In this document: positions 9,285 to 18,900 of the stretch, in pieces
Position numbering within the stretch: the first letter of the stretch is position 1
Layout: every line of letters begins with the position of its first letter
Assembly (NCBI RefSeq): GCF_037095755.1
Contig: NZ_JBAWKJ010000002.1
Span: 1,116,001-1,180,000 of the forward strand
DNA length: 64,000 nucleotides
Direction: 5' to 3'
From: Sphingopyxis sp. CCNWLW2
Lineage (GTDB): Bacteria > Pseudomonadota > Alphaproteobacteria > Sphingomonadales > Sphingomonadaceae
Notes under the pieces: model-generated
The model's input: only the letters and a program-made list of their open reading frames with translations
Databases searched by the model: none
What the model was told of the DNA's origin: nothing
Made by a program: the position numbers and the translations under genes

Positions 9285-10454
9285 TTACAAGGTCGCTTGT
9301 TGCCGCGCGGGCTTGGCATGCGCCTGCGCCGTCAACACCAGTTCAGCGGCGAGCAACGCCCCCTCCTGGTCTTGCGCCACCGATGTCCCTTCGACGATGT
9401 CGGTGACGAACTGCGGGCCAAATGGCAGAGGCACTTTGGAACAGTCCAGATAACGAACACCCTTCCGGTCGGCGATCAGCAGGTGATTTCCGCCGGGCCG
9501 GCCGGCGATATCGACATATTTCCGGAGCTCGATAGTGCCCTCGGTGCCGAGAATGAAGAGACGGCCATCGCCCCAGGTCGGCAAACCGTCCGGCGTGAAC
9601 CAATCGACGCGGACATAGCCCGTGCCGCCGTCGCCGGTCAGCACCATATCGCCGAAGTCCTCGAACGCCGGATGTTCGGGATGCGCGAAATTGCCGGTCT
9701 GCGATGCGACGACATGCGCCCGCTTGCTGCCCGTCAGATAGACGAACTGATCGGCCTGATGGCTGCCGATATCGGTCAGGATCCCGCCATTGCGCGCCGT
9801 GTCCCAGAACCAGCCGGGCCGGGATGTCGCGGCCAGTCGATGCGGGGCGAGGTTGACGGTCTGAATGACGCGCCCGATTGCGCCGTCATGGACAAGCTGC
9901 CCCGCCATGACCGCCGCGGGCACTTCGAGCCGTTCGGAATACATGATCGCAAATTTGCGGCCGGTCTCCTTGATCGCGCGGCGAACGTCGGCAAGCTGCT
10001 TCAGCGAGGTAATCGCCGCCTTGTCGCTGAGATAATCCTTGCCCGCGCGCATGACGCGGATGCCCAGCGGCGCTCGCAGCCCGGGGATGGCTGCGCTGCA
10101 GACCAGCTTGATCGCGGGATTGCCCAGAATCTCGTCTTCCGAACGCGCCAGCGCGATATCGCCGTATCGCGCGCGGAACATCGCAATCTGCTTGGGATCG
10201 GTCGCATGAAAGGTCGTGAGAACGCCGCCACCCCGGATCACGGCGTCGGTGATGCCATAGATGTGATTATGATCGAGCCCGATCACCGCGAATGGCACGC
10301 GATATTTCGCCTCGGGCGCCGGGCGTGCGAGTGCGCCCTCGGTCGGCGCATCGCCGCGCGCCGCGGACTGCGCCAGCGCGTCGGCCGCGAAGCCCGCGGC
10401 CAGCCCTGCGGTGAGGCCAAGCCCCAGAAGATCGCGCCGGTTGGTATCGGTCAT
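9285..10454 (-). CDS. Tat-exported Gfo/Idh/MocA-family oxidoreductase (third in operon)
   Basis: This 389-residue NAD(P)-dependent sugar oxidoreductase homologue begins with NRRDLLGLGLTAGLAAG, a twin-arginine export signal ending near ADALAQ. The Rossmann part (VIGLDHNHIYG, LVCSAAIPG, DYLSDKA) lacks the classic GxGxxG/EKP spelling, so it is a divergent member. The C-terminal half (GWFWDTARNGGILTDIGSHQADQF) has the family substrate-site histidine. It is separated from its upstream neighbour by 13 bases. Substrate is unknown; a periplasmic role in sugar oxidation or reduction is inferred from the operon. Confidence 0.8.
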   Translation of the reverse strand: MTDTNRRDLLGLGLTAGLAAGFAADALAQSAARGDAPTEGALARPAPEAKYRVPFAVIGLDHNHIYGITDAVIRGGGVLTTFHATDPKQIAMFRARYGDIALARSEDEILGNPAIKLVCSAAIPGLRAPLGIRVMRAGKDYLSDKAAITSLKQLADVRRAIKETGRKFAIMYSERLEVPAAVMAGQLVHDGAIGRVIQTVNLAPHRLAATSRPGWFWDTARNGGILTDIGSHQADQFVYLTGSKRAHVVASQTGNFAHPEHPAFEDFGDMVLTGDGGTGYVRVDWFTPDGLPTWGDGRLFILGTEGTIELRKYVDIAGRPGGNHLLIADRKGVRYLDCSKVPLPFGPQFVTDIVEGTSVAQDQEGALLAAELVLTAQAHAKPARQQATL

Positions 10455-10467
10455 GGCCTGTTCCTTT

Positions 10468-11733
10468 TCAGATAGCGACCAGCGACGTCGGCCAGGCCAT
10501 CACCTGACCGCTATCCATCGCCTGTTCGCCAAGCAGCGAGGCGACGCTCGCGTGATAGGCCTGCGACAGCAGGCCGGGCAGCGGCTTGCCGGTCCGCACC
10601 GCCTCGCCAAAGCCCTCGAACTGCAGCATCGTCTCGTCATATTCGCCCCAGCCAAGCGGCTCCCCGGGGGTCGTGACGGGAAGCTCGGCGAACCAGGTTG
10701 CGCCGCCGATCGGGACCGCTCGTTTTTTCCCGCTCGCGACGTCGGCCTGCATCCGCAGCAGCGCCAGTTCCTTCGGCGGCAGTTCCTTATAGATGCGACC
10801 GAGTTCGGGTTCGATCGTCCCCTTGCTGCCCTGAATCTGCTCTTCGCAGCCATAACGCGCGTTGTTCAGCAGCGAGGTGTAGATCAGTTTGCGGCCCCCC
10901 GCATATTCATAGATCAGCGCGACATGGTCATAGACCTCGCGCCCGTCCTTCCAGAAACAGATGCTGCCCGATCCCATCACGCGGGTCGGTACGGCGTCGA
11001 AGAACAGGTTGCTGACCTGAATCTGGTGCGTCGCCAGTTCGGTCATCAACCCCGCCGAACTGTCGCGATACAGGCGCCAGTTGATCTGGCGGTCGGTGGC
11101 CCCGGCGGGAACGGGCCGGCGCCAGCTGCTTTGACGATGCCAGCTGGCGCGGATCTGCGTCAGCGATCCGATTTCACCCTCCTTCGCGCGGCGGACCGCG
11201 TTCAGATAGGTGGGTTTGAACATGCGCTGATGGCCGATCTGCAGCACCTTGCCGCTGTCCTGCGACCGTTTCACCATCGCGCTGCAATCGTCGATCGTGC
11301 GCGCCATCGCCTTTTCGCACCACACATGGAGCCCGGCGTCGAACGCATCGAAGCTCTGCTGCTTGTGAAGGTCGAGCGGGGTCGCGATCACCACCGCATC
11401 GAGACCGCCCGCATCGAGCATCGCGCGGTGATCGGTGAAGGCACGCGTCGACGCATCGACCAGCGCGCGCCCCTTTGCCAGATGCAGCTCGAAATTGTCG
11501 CAGATCGCCGCCACGGTGCAGTTGCGGGTCTTGGCGATATTCTGGATCAATCCCCGGCCGCGATCGCCCGTGCCGATCACCCCCAGCCGTACGCGATCGC
11601 TCTTTGCCACCGGTGCTGCGCCGACCGCCGCACTTGCCCAGGGCGTCGCTGCGGCCATCCCCGCGCCAGCCGTCGCCATCAGCACGCGGTCGATGAACGA
11701 TCGCCGTGACAGGTCAAAATCTTTGTCAGTCAT
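10468..11733 (-). CDS. Tat-exported Gfo/Idh/MocA-family oxidoreductase (second in operon)
   Basis: The 421-residue protein carries a clear twin-arginine signal (LSRRSFIDRVLMATAGAGMA). A Rossmann fold follows with GVIGTGDRGR, VVIATPLDLHKQQ and the conserved HVWCEKAMART, the last containing the EK dinucleotide of the family. The C-terminal domain has GLMTELATHQIQVSNLFF with the catalytic-site histidine. It overlaps the end of the ApbE-like gene by eight bases, indicating coupling. Members exported by Tat carry their nucleotide tightly bound, as in Zymomonas glucose-fructose oxidoreductase. Specific substrate not identifiable. Confidence 0.84.
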   Translation of the reverse strand: MTDKDFDLSRRSFIDRVLMATAGAGMAAATPWASAAVGAAPVAKSDRVRLGVIGTGDRGRGLIQNIAKTRNCTVAAICDNFELHLAKGRALVDASTRAFTDHRAMLDAGGLDAVVIATPLDLHKQQSFDAFDAGLHVWCEKAMARTIDDCSAMVKRSQDSGKVLQIGHQRMFKPTYLNAVRRAKEGEIGSLTQIRASWHRQSSWRRPVPAGATDRQINWRLYRDSSAGLMTELATHQIQVSNLFFDAVPTRVMGSGSICFWKDGREVYDHVALIYEYAGGRKLIYTSLLNNARYGCEEQIQGSKGTIEPELGRIYKELPPKELALLRMQADVASGKKRAVPIGGATWFAELPVTTPGEPLGWGEYDETMLQFEGFGEAVRTGKPLPGLLSQAYHASVASLLGEQAMDSGQVMAWPTSLVAI

Positions 11734-12574
11734 TAAAACTCATCCTGGCAGATTGATCGGGGATCGCCGCTCCCCGGGGGAAATCGAATAGAAAACGGCG
11801 CGTCCGGTCGCCGTTCAGCAAACGCTCCGCCCGATTTTCATCGGCGACGAGCAAAGCGGTACTCATCGCCTCGGCATGCGCGCCAAGCCGGTCAACCGCA
11901 ACCGTGCAGCGCGGCGCAGACACGATCGTCGCATCGGTCGGGCGGATCATCGCGGCGCGTTCCGGCGCGTTCGTCCCCGCACCGACGGTCGACGAGATCG
12001 ATACCGATTCGTCGGTGAGTTCGAGTTCGACCAGAATCTCGTTGGGGCGCAGCGGGTGGGAAATCGCGAACGGCCAGCCGCCGCCAAGCGGGTGTTCGCC
12101 GACGACGGCAATCGAACTCTCCCCGGCCGACAGGCACGCCGATACGACACCCTTTTCACGCAAGACGGCGCAGGCGCGATCGAGCGCGAAGCCCTTGCCG
12201 AACCCGCCGAAATCGAGCGCGACGGGATGCGATATCTCGATCCGCGCGGCGGCGCGATCGAATGCGATGGCGCCCCATCCCGCCGACACGAACCGGCGAT
12301 CGGCCGCGGGATCGAACAGCCCGAGCGTCGAGGCGTGCAATTCCTCGATCGTGACCAGCGCATCGAACAGGAGCGCATCGTCGATGGCAGCCCCCTGCCC
12401 CGCCATCAGGCGTTCGTTGAGCGCGGTCGTTGCCGACGGGCGGTGGATCGTGAGCGCATCGTCGACCGCCTCGATCGCGCGCTGCGCCGCCGTCAACGCG
12501 TCGTCGTCACCCGCACCGAACCGATGCAGTTCGACGCGCGTCCCCATCGAAGCAAAGCGCACAACGTCGGCCAT
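11726..12574 (-). CDS. ApbE-like FAD:protein FMN transferase, divergent, no signal peptide
   Basis: The 282 residues align with ApbE by SMGTRVELHRF at the start, HRPSATTALNERL, LGLFDPAAD, DFGGFGKGFALD (usual DLGGIAKGYAVD) and AEAMSTALLV near the end. ApbE links FMN to a threonine of target proteins, usually outside the membrane. Departures are notable: the usual NAGGD is SAGESS, and the HIIDP and DALATAL motifs are altered. No signal peptide or lipobox is seen, so as written it would be cytoplasmic. No neighbour shows the usual flavinylation motif. It overlaps the next gene by eight bases within the operon. Confidence 0.75.
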   Translation of the reverse strand: MADVVRFASMGTRVELHRFGAGDDDALTAAQRAIEAVDDALTIHRPSATTALNERLMAGQGAAIDDALLFDALVTIEELHASTLGLFDPAADRRFVSAGWGAIAFDRAAARIEISHPVALDFGGFGKGFALDRACAVLREKGVVSACLSAGESSIAVVGEHPLGGGWPFAISHPLRPNEILVELELTDESVSISSTVGAGTNAPERAAMIRPTDATIVSAPRCTVAVDRLGAHAEAMSTALLVADENRAERLLNGDRTRRFLFDFPRGAAIPDQSARMSFND

Positions 12575-12588
12575 GATCGTCCCAGGGG

Positions 12589-13902
12589 TCAGCCCTTGAC
12601 CTCCCAGCCCGGCTCATAATCGACCGACCACAGCTTCATGGCATCGGCATTGGCCGGTTTGCCGGTCGCCGGATCGATCGTCAGCGCGCCGCTCGTGCGA
12701 TAGGCGATATTGCCGAGGTGGCAGAGCGCGGTGCTGATATGCCCTTCGGCAATCGGCGATGCGAGCGCGCTGGCGCGGCCGCGGATGACATCGACCAAAT
12801 TGCCGGCATGAAGGATGTCGAGCGCGCCCTCGCCGACCGTTCCGGTGGTTTCCGAACTGGCCGGGGCCTTCACCTCCCGAGTCAATTTGCCTTCCAGATC
12901 GTACAGCTCGAACCCGTTGCGATCGACGATGGCCGACCCCTTGGTGCCGAGCAGCAACACGCCGCGGCCACGCCCATAGGTCTTGATGCCATTGCAGCTC
13001 TGCCCGTTCCAGCGGATCGCGCGGCCATCGTCGTAAATCAGGTCGAGCGCGAGCGAATCATACATTTCCCAATCGTCGCCGCGGTGGAAATGCCGTCCGC
13101 CCTGCGTCGACACGCTGGTCGGATAGGTAAGGCCCATCGCCCAGCGGGCAATGTCGAGCTCGTGCATCGCATTGTTGCAAATCTCACCCGTCCCATATTT
13201 CCAGAACCAGTGCCAATTATAGTGCACGAGGTTCGACCGGTACGGCCCGCGCGGGCGCGGTCCCTGCCACAAATCCCAGTTCAGATTGGCCGGCGGCGCG
13301 ATTTCCTGCCCCTTGCCGATCGACCCGCGATTATTCGCATACCAGGTCTGCGCCTCATAAACTTCGCCGAGTTCGCCTGCGCGGACCATGTCGACAAGCT
13401 GCCGTGTCTCCACGCTCGAGCGTTGCTGGTTGCCGACCTGCAACTGACGCCCGGTGCGGCGCTGTGCCGCGATCAGCGCTTCGCCCTCGGCGGGCGCGAT
13501 GCCGATCGGCTTTTCCAGATAGACGTGGCGTCCCGCATTCATCGAATCGATCGCGAGCTTTGCGTGCCAATGATCGGGCGTTGCGACGCTGACGATGTCG
13601 ACGTCCTTGCTGTCGAGCAGGCGGCGATAGTCACCCACGATCTTGGGGGCCGGGTGGCCCTTGGCGGCAAATTCGCCCGCGCGCTTTGCGAGGATGGCCG
13701 AATCCACATCGACGAAATGGGTGACGGTAACGTTCGGCAGCTTCGCGAAAGCGCTCATATGCGCCTGCCCGCGGCCGTTCACGCCGACCACCGCCACCCG
13801 CAGGCGATCGTTCGCACCCTTGATCTGCGCATAGCTGCGCGCGCTCATCGTGGCGCCCAGCGTCGCTGCTGCGCCCTTCAACATCGTACGGCGGTCAATC
13901 AT
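12589..13902 (-). CDS. Tat-exported Gfo/Idh/MocA-family oxidoreductase (first in operon)
   Basis: The 437-residue protein starts at 13902, with GGGGACAGG upstream and a compact twin-arginine signal (DRRTMLKGAAATLGA). Rossmann motifs are VVGVNGRGQAHM, VSVATPDHWHAKLAID and HVYLEKPIG with the family EKP. The C-terminal half contains WFWKYGTGEICNNAMHELD, where the His is the expected active-site residue. It is the most canonical of the three paralogues and lies 11 bases after the DUF1080 gene. Likely periplasmic NAD(P)-bound dehydrogenase acting on a glycoside or its 3-keto form; inferred. Confidence 0.86.
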   Translation of the reverse strand: MIDRRTMLKGAAATLGATMSARSYAQIKGANDRLRVAVVGVNGRGQAHMSAFAKLPNVTVTHFVDVDSAILAKRAGEFAAKGHPAPKIVGDYRRLLDSKDVDIVSVATPDHWHAKLAIDSMNAGRHVYLEKPIGIAPAEGEALIAAQRRTGRQLQVGNQQRSSVETRQLVDMVRAGELGEVYEAQTWYANNRGSIGKGQEIAPPANLNWDLWQGPRPRGPYRSNLVHYNWHWFWKYGTGEICNNAMHELDIARWAMGLTYPTSVSTQGGRHFHRGDDWEMYDSLALDLIYDDGRAIRWNGQSCNGIKTYGRGRGVLLLGTKGSAIVDRNGFELYDLEGKLTREVKAPASSETTGTVGEGALDILHAGNLVDVIRGRASALASPIAEGHISTALCHLGNIAYRTSGALTIDPATGKPANADAMKLWSVDYEPGWEVKG

Positions 13903-13913
13903 GTCCTGTCCCC

Positions 13914-15314
13914 TTAGAATTCGCGCAGCTTGATCGACCGAAAGTCGACCCGGTCGCCATGATCCTGGAGCAGGATCGGTCCCTGCTCCCACTCGCCGAA
14001 GTTCGGCCATTTCGCATATTTGCTGCGCGCGACAAGTTCCCGGAAGGCGGGCGATCCACGTTCATATTCGACGACCTTGAACCCGTTCAGCCAATGTTCG
14101 ACATGCTTGCCGCGCACGACGATGACCGCCCGATTCCACTCGCCCGGCGCGTTGACGCGCTTGCCCGGGCTGTCGGGGTCGGAGAGGTTGCGCGCGGTGA
14201 TCAGATCGTAAAGCGAGCCGATCGTCCGATTGCCATCGCGGCCCATCTTCGCATCGGGATGGCGCTCATCGTCGAGCAATTGAAATTCCAGGCCGATCGC
14301 CGATCCGTCGCCCTTGAGCAGGTTCGGATCGACGAAATATTTGATCCCGCTGTTGGCGCCCGGCGTCAGCCGGAAATCGACCGACAGCTCGAAGCTCTTG
14401 TAATCGCGGGTGGTGATGATATCGCCGCCATTGGTCGCTTCGGCGCCGCCCGATTTTTCGACCGACAAGATGCCGTCGGTGATCGACCAGCCCTTCTTCG
14501 GAAAAGCCGGGCCCTTGGCGCTCCGCCAGCCCTGCGTCGTCTTGCCGTCCCACAGCAGCTTCCAGCCAGCGCCGCGCTCGGCCTCGGTCAGGCGATTGGC
14601 CAGCCATCCCTGCTGCTCGACCTTGGTCGCGGCCGAGGCAAAGCGGGCGGGCGCGTCGGTGATGATCCGCACGTTGCGGAAACGCGCCTCGGGCTTCTTC
14701 GCCGCGACCGCATCGGCAACCGAGTGCACCTGGAAAGCGATGAAGCCGCGCGCGTCCACATCGTCGACAACGTCGGCGGCCGGCACGCCATTGATCCAGG
14801 TGCGCAGGCGCGTACCGATCGCTTCGACACGATAGTGATTCCAGTCGCCCGAGCGGAAGGCCTGCCGCGCCGCATCGTTGCGGCCGAGTGTATAGAGCCA
14901 TTGACGGCGTTGCTCGTCATAGATGCCGGCGCTCCAGCGCCGCGACGAGGGATCGATCTCCATCTGATAGCCGTGAACCACGCCCTTTCGATAATCGGGC
15001 CGGCTCTGGCCACGGATCATCACGCCCGAATTCAGCGTCGGATCGGTCTTGGAATCGAACTCGAGGATGAAATCGCCGTAAAGCGTGTCGGATACCAGCC
15101 AGCTGTTCGCCGAATTCGGCACGGCGCTGCCAATGACCTCGCCGCCCACAACGCTATAGGGCGCCTGTCCCCCGGCGCTGTGCCAGCCGACGAGTCCGGC
15201 GCGTGGCGTTATATCCTGCCACGGAGCCTGCTGCTGATCCTGCGCGGCCGAAACGGGCGCCAGCGCCGTCAGCGGCGCCGTCGTCAAGGCGAGAAATGCG
15301 ATCCTTCGAAACAT
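13914..15314 (-). CDS. Secreted DUF1080 protein with two domains (3-keto-glycoside hydrolase/lyase-like)
   Basis: About 466 residues begin with a Sec signal (MFRRIAFLALTTAPLTALAPVSAAQ). Two concanavalin-like DUF1080 domains follow: about residues 30-215 (GLVGWHSAGG...DFILEFDSKTDPTLNSGVMIRG) and 245-465 (LLWDGKTTQGWRS...GANSGIKYFVD...GPILLQDHGDRVDFRSIKLREF). DUF1080 members of Bacteroides cleave 3-keto-glycosides, which partner Gfo/Idh/MocA enzymes make and reduce. The start at 15314 is preferred because GAGGAG lies five bases ahead of this second ATG. It heads the operon and carries the operator region at 15435-15485. Confidence 0.85.
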   Translation of the reverse strand: MFRRIAFLALTTAPLTALAPVSAAQDQQQAPWQDITPRAGLVGWHSAGGQAPYSVVGGEVIGSAVPNSANSWLVSDTLYGDFILEFDSKTDPTLNSGVMIRGQSRPDYRKGVVHGYQMEIDPSSRRWSAGIYDEQRRQWLYTLGRNDAARQAFRSGDWNHYRVEAIGTRLRTWINGVPAADVVDDVDARGFIAFQVHSVADAVAAKKPEARFRNVRIITDAPARFASAATKVEQQGWLANRLTEAERGAGWKLLWDGKTTQGWRSAKGPAFPKKGWSITDGILSVEKSGGAEATNGGDIITTRDYKSFELSVDFRLTPGANSGIKYFVDPNLLKGDGSAIGLEFQLLDDERHPDAKMGRDGNRTIGSLYDLITARNLSDPDSPGKRVNAPGEWNRAVIVVRGKHVEHWLNGFKVVEYERGSPAFRELVARSKYAKWPNFGEWEQGPILLQDHGDRVDFRSIKLREF

Positions 15315-15434
15315 CATGGCTCCTCTCAATTTTTTATTGCGAGGGCATCCCGAACACGCTTCATTCCCCGACGCGCCAGGCTCTCGCATTATATCGCCGC
15401 TAGCGTGAACACGCGAACACAGCCTATGCCTGCC

Positions 15435-15485
15435 GACCACTAATATGTGGTCAGGCCACTTGCAATAGATATGTCAGACCGATTG
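15435..15485 (-). promoter_or_regulatory. Operator cluster upstream of the DUF1080 operon
   Basis: Two elements are visible. First, GACCAC-6-GTGGTC (15435-15452) is followed by GGCCAC (15454-15459), giving TGGTCAGGCCA. Second, ATATGTCAGACCGAT (15469-15483) shares the run GTCAGACCGATTG with 7109-7121 ahead of the uronate transporter operon. Both resemble FadR-type GntR half-sites and lie 120-170 bases before the first start codon, on the same strand sense as the other operon. Confidence 0.6.
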
Positions 15486-15489
15486 AAGT

Positions 15490-15795
15490 TTGCGGAACGA
15501 TGAGCGGCCTGGAGCGGCCAAGATCGACGGTTGGAAGCAAATCAGGGTCTCGCAGATATGCCGCCGCAAACTCGGGCGCTATATCGCCGATGATGTCGTC
15601 CTGCCGCTGGCGCAGTGCGTCGCGGCGCGGCTCGGCGATCTCGGCCGTTCGCCCTTTGAATATCCCGTCGGGCCGATCGCCCCGCTGCGCGAATTTGCAG
15701 CAAAGGGCCCGATCGAGCTCGGCTATGGCCGGTTCACCGTCGTCGACCCCGCCGCGCTAGACCACTTCGCCGGCCTCGCGCTGCCCGACGATTGA
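15490..15795 (+). pseudogene. Remnant resembling the tail of a Crp/Fnr-type regulator
   Basis: The frame ends with LREFAAKGPIELGYGRFTVVDPAALDHFAG, like the wing and C-terminal tail of Crp/Fnr helix-turn-helix domains. The preceding residues do not form a recognisable cyclic-nucleotide domain, and the frame lacks a credible start. A gene truncated by deletion is the simplest reading. Confidence in the family is low. Confidence 0.3.
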
Positions 15796-15831
15796 GAGTG
15801 CGTGATCGCTCCATATACTCCGCACCCGTCC

Positions 15832-15981
15832 CTACCAGCTCCGCGCGATGACGAGGTTTCCTTCGGCGGCGCCGACAACCACCACGCCCTCGCCGTCGAC
15901 CGGAAGCGTACCGACGGAACCAATGCCCTGCCCGCCTGTTCCAACACCCAATGGGACCGATTTTCGATCGACCGCAATCAT
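15832..15981 (-). other. Short minus-strand frame resembling a delta-60 repeat end
   Basis: A 49-codon ATG frame ends in LPVDGEGVVVVGAAEGNL then VIARSW. This resembles the DGKIVVAGSSG.FALARY pattern of delta-60 repeat proteins. It overlaps the 5' end of the CHAT gene on the other strand. It could be a gene remnant or chance. Confidence 0.2.
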
Positions 15982-18900
15982 TTATGGGGCAACACTCACT
16001 TCGCGTCATCCATCGCCTTGGCTGGCTGGCCTGCATCCTGATGACGGTGCAGCCTGCGTCCCTGCAGGCGCAAATAGCATCCGCGGCGAGGCCGGGCGAC
16101 ACAGCTACTCAATCGCTCATCGATGCCGAAGCGAAGATGTCGGCCGATCGCGAACGCACCGCGAGACAACGTCGCAAGGTCGATGCGGTCGCCGACGCGA
16201 CAGGCCGCGACAGTGTCGAAACCGCGCGCGAACGTTATTTGCTGTCGCTCTATCTGGCGCTGCAGGGCGAAATCGCAGAGGCCGAAACGACCGCGGAACA
16301 GGCCTATGCGATCCAGGCTCGCATGCTCGGGCGCGATCACGCCGACACCCGCGCGTCGCTCTACCAGCTTGCCACGCTCCTCCGCCGCGGTACGCAGGCG
16401 CGCGCTCCCGCCAATGAACAGCAAGGCGATTCAGCGCCGCCAGACCCGGCGAGCATCGCCATGGCAGGCGATACCGAAAAAGAGATCCGCGAACTCATCG
16501 ATGGCGGCAAGTTCGTCGAGGCCGAAGCCGCGGTTCGGGCACGGATGGCCCGTCGATCAGCCGGGGACCGATCGCCGGGCGCGGCAACCGACATGGAGAC
16601 GCTCGCGAACATTCTCTATCTGACCGGCCGTGCCGGCACCGCCGAAACGCTGATGCGGAATGCCGTCGGCATTCGCGAGCGGCTCGGCGACCGCGCCGCG
16701 CACGCCGCGGCGTTGCGGCGGATCGCGCTCGTCCAGAGTGTACGCGGCCGCTATGCGGAGGCCGAAGCCAGCGCGCGCCGCGCGATCGAACTGCTCACGC
16801 CACCGGATGGGGAAACGCGATCATTGTCGGCGGCGTGGGGCACCCTGGGCGAAGTGCTCGCCGGGCAGCGCCGCCGGCCGGAAGCCTCGACGGCGATCCA
16901 GAAGGCGATCGAATATGGCAGGCTGGCGCTGGGCGCCGAGGATCCTTTCGTCCTCGAGGAATATAATGATTTTGCGTTGAACGTCGAGGAAATGGGCGAC
17001 CTGCCGGGCGCCGAGGCGATCTATCGCCGTAATCTCGACATCCTCGTCCGCACGAAGGGGCGCGAAAGCCTTGCGTCCGCGCGAACGCTCGCCTTGCTGT
17101 CGACCAACCTCGACCGTCAAGGGCAGGAGCTGGAAGCCGAAGTGCGGCTGCGCCAGGCGATCGCGATCCGCGAGCGGCACCTGGGAACGGGCAATCCCGA
17201 CACGCTCCGCTCGCTCGGCAATCTCGTCGGCCTGCTGATCAAGAGCGCGAAATATGACGATGCCAGCACGCTTCAGGCACGCGTCATCGCCTTGCGCTCC
17301 GCGCTTCCTGAGAGCAGCCTGGAAGAGAATATCGCCGACCTCGGCCGAATGGGCGCGATCCTTGCCAAGCAGGGTAAGGCCGACGCTGCGATCGATTATC
17401 AACGGCGCGCGCTGGCGCTCGCGACCGGCTCGCTCGATCCCGGTCACCGCTATGTCGCGATCGCGTCGATGGCACTGGCCCGATCGATCGCACGCCAGGA
17501 TCCCGCTTCGCCCGAATATGTCAGCCTTATGCGCGGTGCGGTCGCGCGCGCGCGCGCGGAACGGACGCGCGTGCTGTCGGCGCGGGATGTGGCGGGGGCG
17601 AGCGCGGGTGAGCGCGCGGTCGCCGCCGCCGTCAGCGAAGGCGGCTGGTCCGACGCCTCGGGGGCCGGCGCCTTCGCGCTGGCGCTCACCCTCAACGCCA
17701 ATCGGGCGACGCAGGTCCGGAGCGAGGAAGCAAAGCTGCGATCCGAATCCTTCCGCATTGCGCAGGATTTGACATCGAGCGCATCGACCCGCGCGCTGGC
17801 CGGTATCGTCGCCCGCGAAGCGCTGGGCGATACCCCGCTCGCCCGGCTGGTGCGACGCCAGCAGGATCTGGCGTCGGAAATCCGTGACCTCAATCACACC
17901 CTTGGCACGGCGATGATCGGCGCGCCCGACGCCGCCGGGAATTTGAAGGACAGGATCGGGACGCTGGGCCGGGAACTTGGTGAAATCGATGCCCGGCTGC
18001 GTCGTTCCTACCCCGATTACGCGCGCCTCGCACTGCCCCAGCCCCTGAGCGAAGACGAGGTGCGTCGCCGCCTGCGTCCGGGCGAGGCGCTGCTTCTCGT
18101 CACCGAGGGCGAACTTTATGATTTCACTTTTGTCGTGACGACCAAGGGGGCGAGCTGGCACGCGGTGCCGCGGCTGCAATCCTTCCTGCGCGGCACCATC
18201 GAAGCGTTTCGCTGCGAGGTCGATCCCCAGACTTGCAGCGGCATCTGGACCGCGTCGCCGCTGTTCGAGCGCCGCTACGCCTGGGATCTCTATCGCTTCC
18301 TCGTCAAGCCGCATGAGCCGCTGCTCCAGGATGTAAAGACCCTCTATGTGACGACTTCGGGTGCGCTCGCCGACCTTCCCTTCGCCGCCTTCATCACCGC
18401 CGAACCCAAAGGCCCCGACACCGAGAAGGCGATCGCCGCCACCCCCTGGCTCGGTGATCGATTCGCGATCGTCAACCTGCCGTCGGTCGAATCCTTGCGG
18501 ACGGGAAAGCGGCGGCCGGCCGGGCGAAACACACGCCCCTTCATCGGTTATGGTGCACCGGTGCTGGCCAAAGCGGGGAGCAAACGGGCCGCGACCGCAG
18601 GACTGTCGCCACAAACCGGAGCGATCGGCGCCGCGCTCGCCGATCCCGAACGCCTACGCACGCTTCCTTCGCTTCCCGGCACCGAGGTCGAGCTGAACGC
18701 GATGGCGCGCGCGCTCGACGCCGATGTCGACGCGGTCCACCTCGGTCCCGATGCCACCGAGACCGCCGTCCGAACGAACAGGCGATTGCGCGATGCGCGC
18801 ATCGTCGCCTTTGCCACGCACGGGATTTTGCCCGGCGAGATCGAAGGCTTCGCTGAGCCCGGTCTGATCTTCACACCGCCCGGCCAGGCGACATCCGCCG

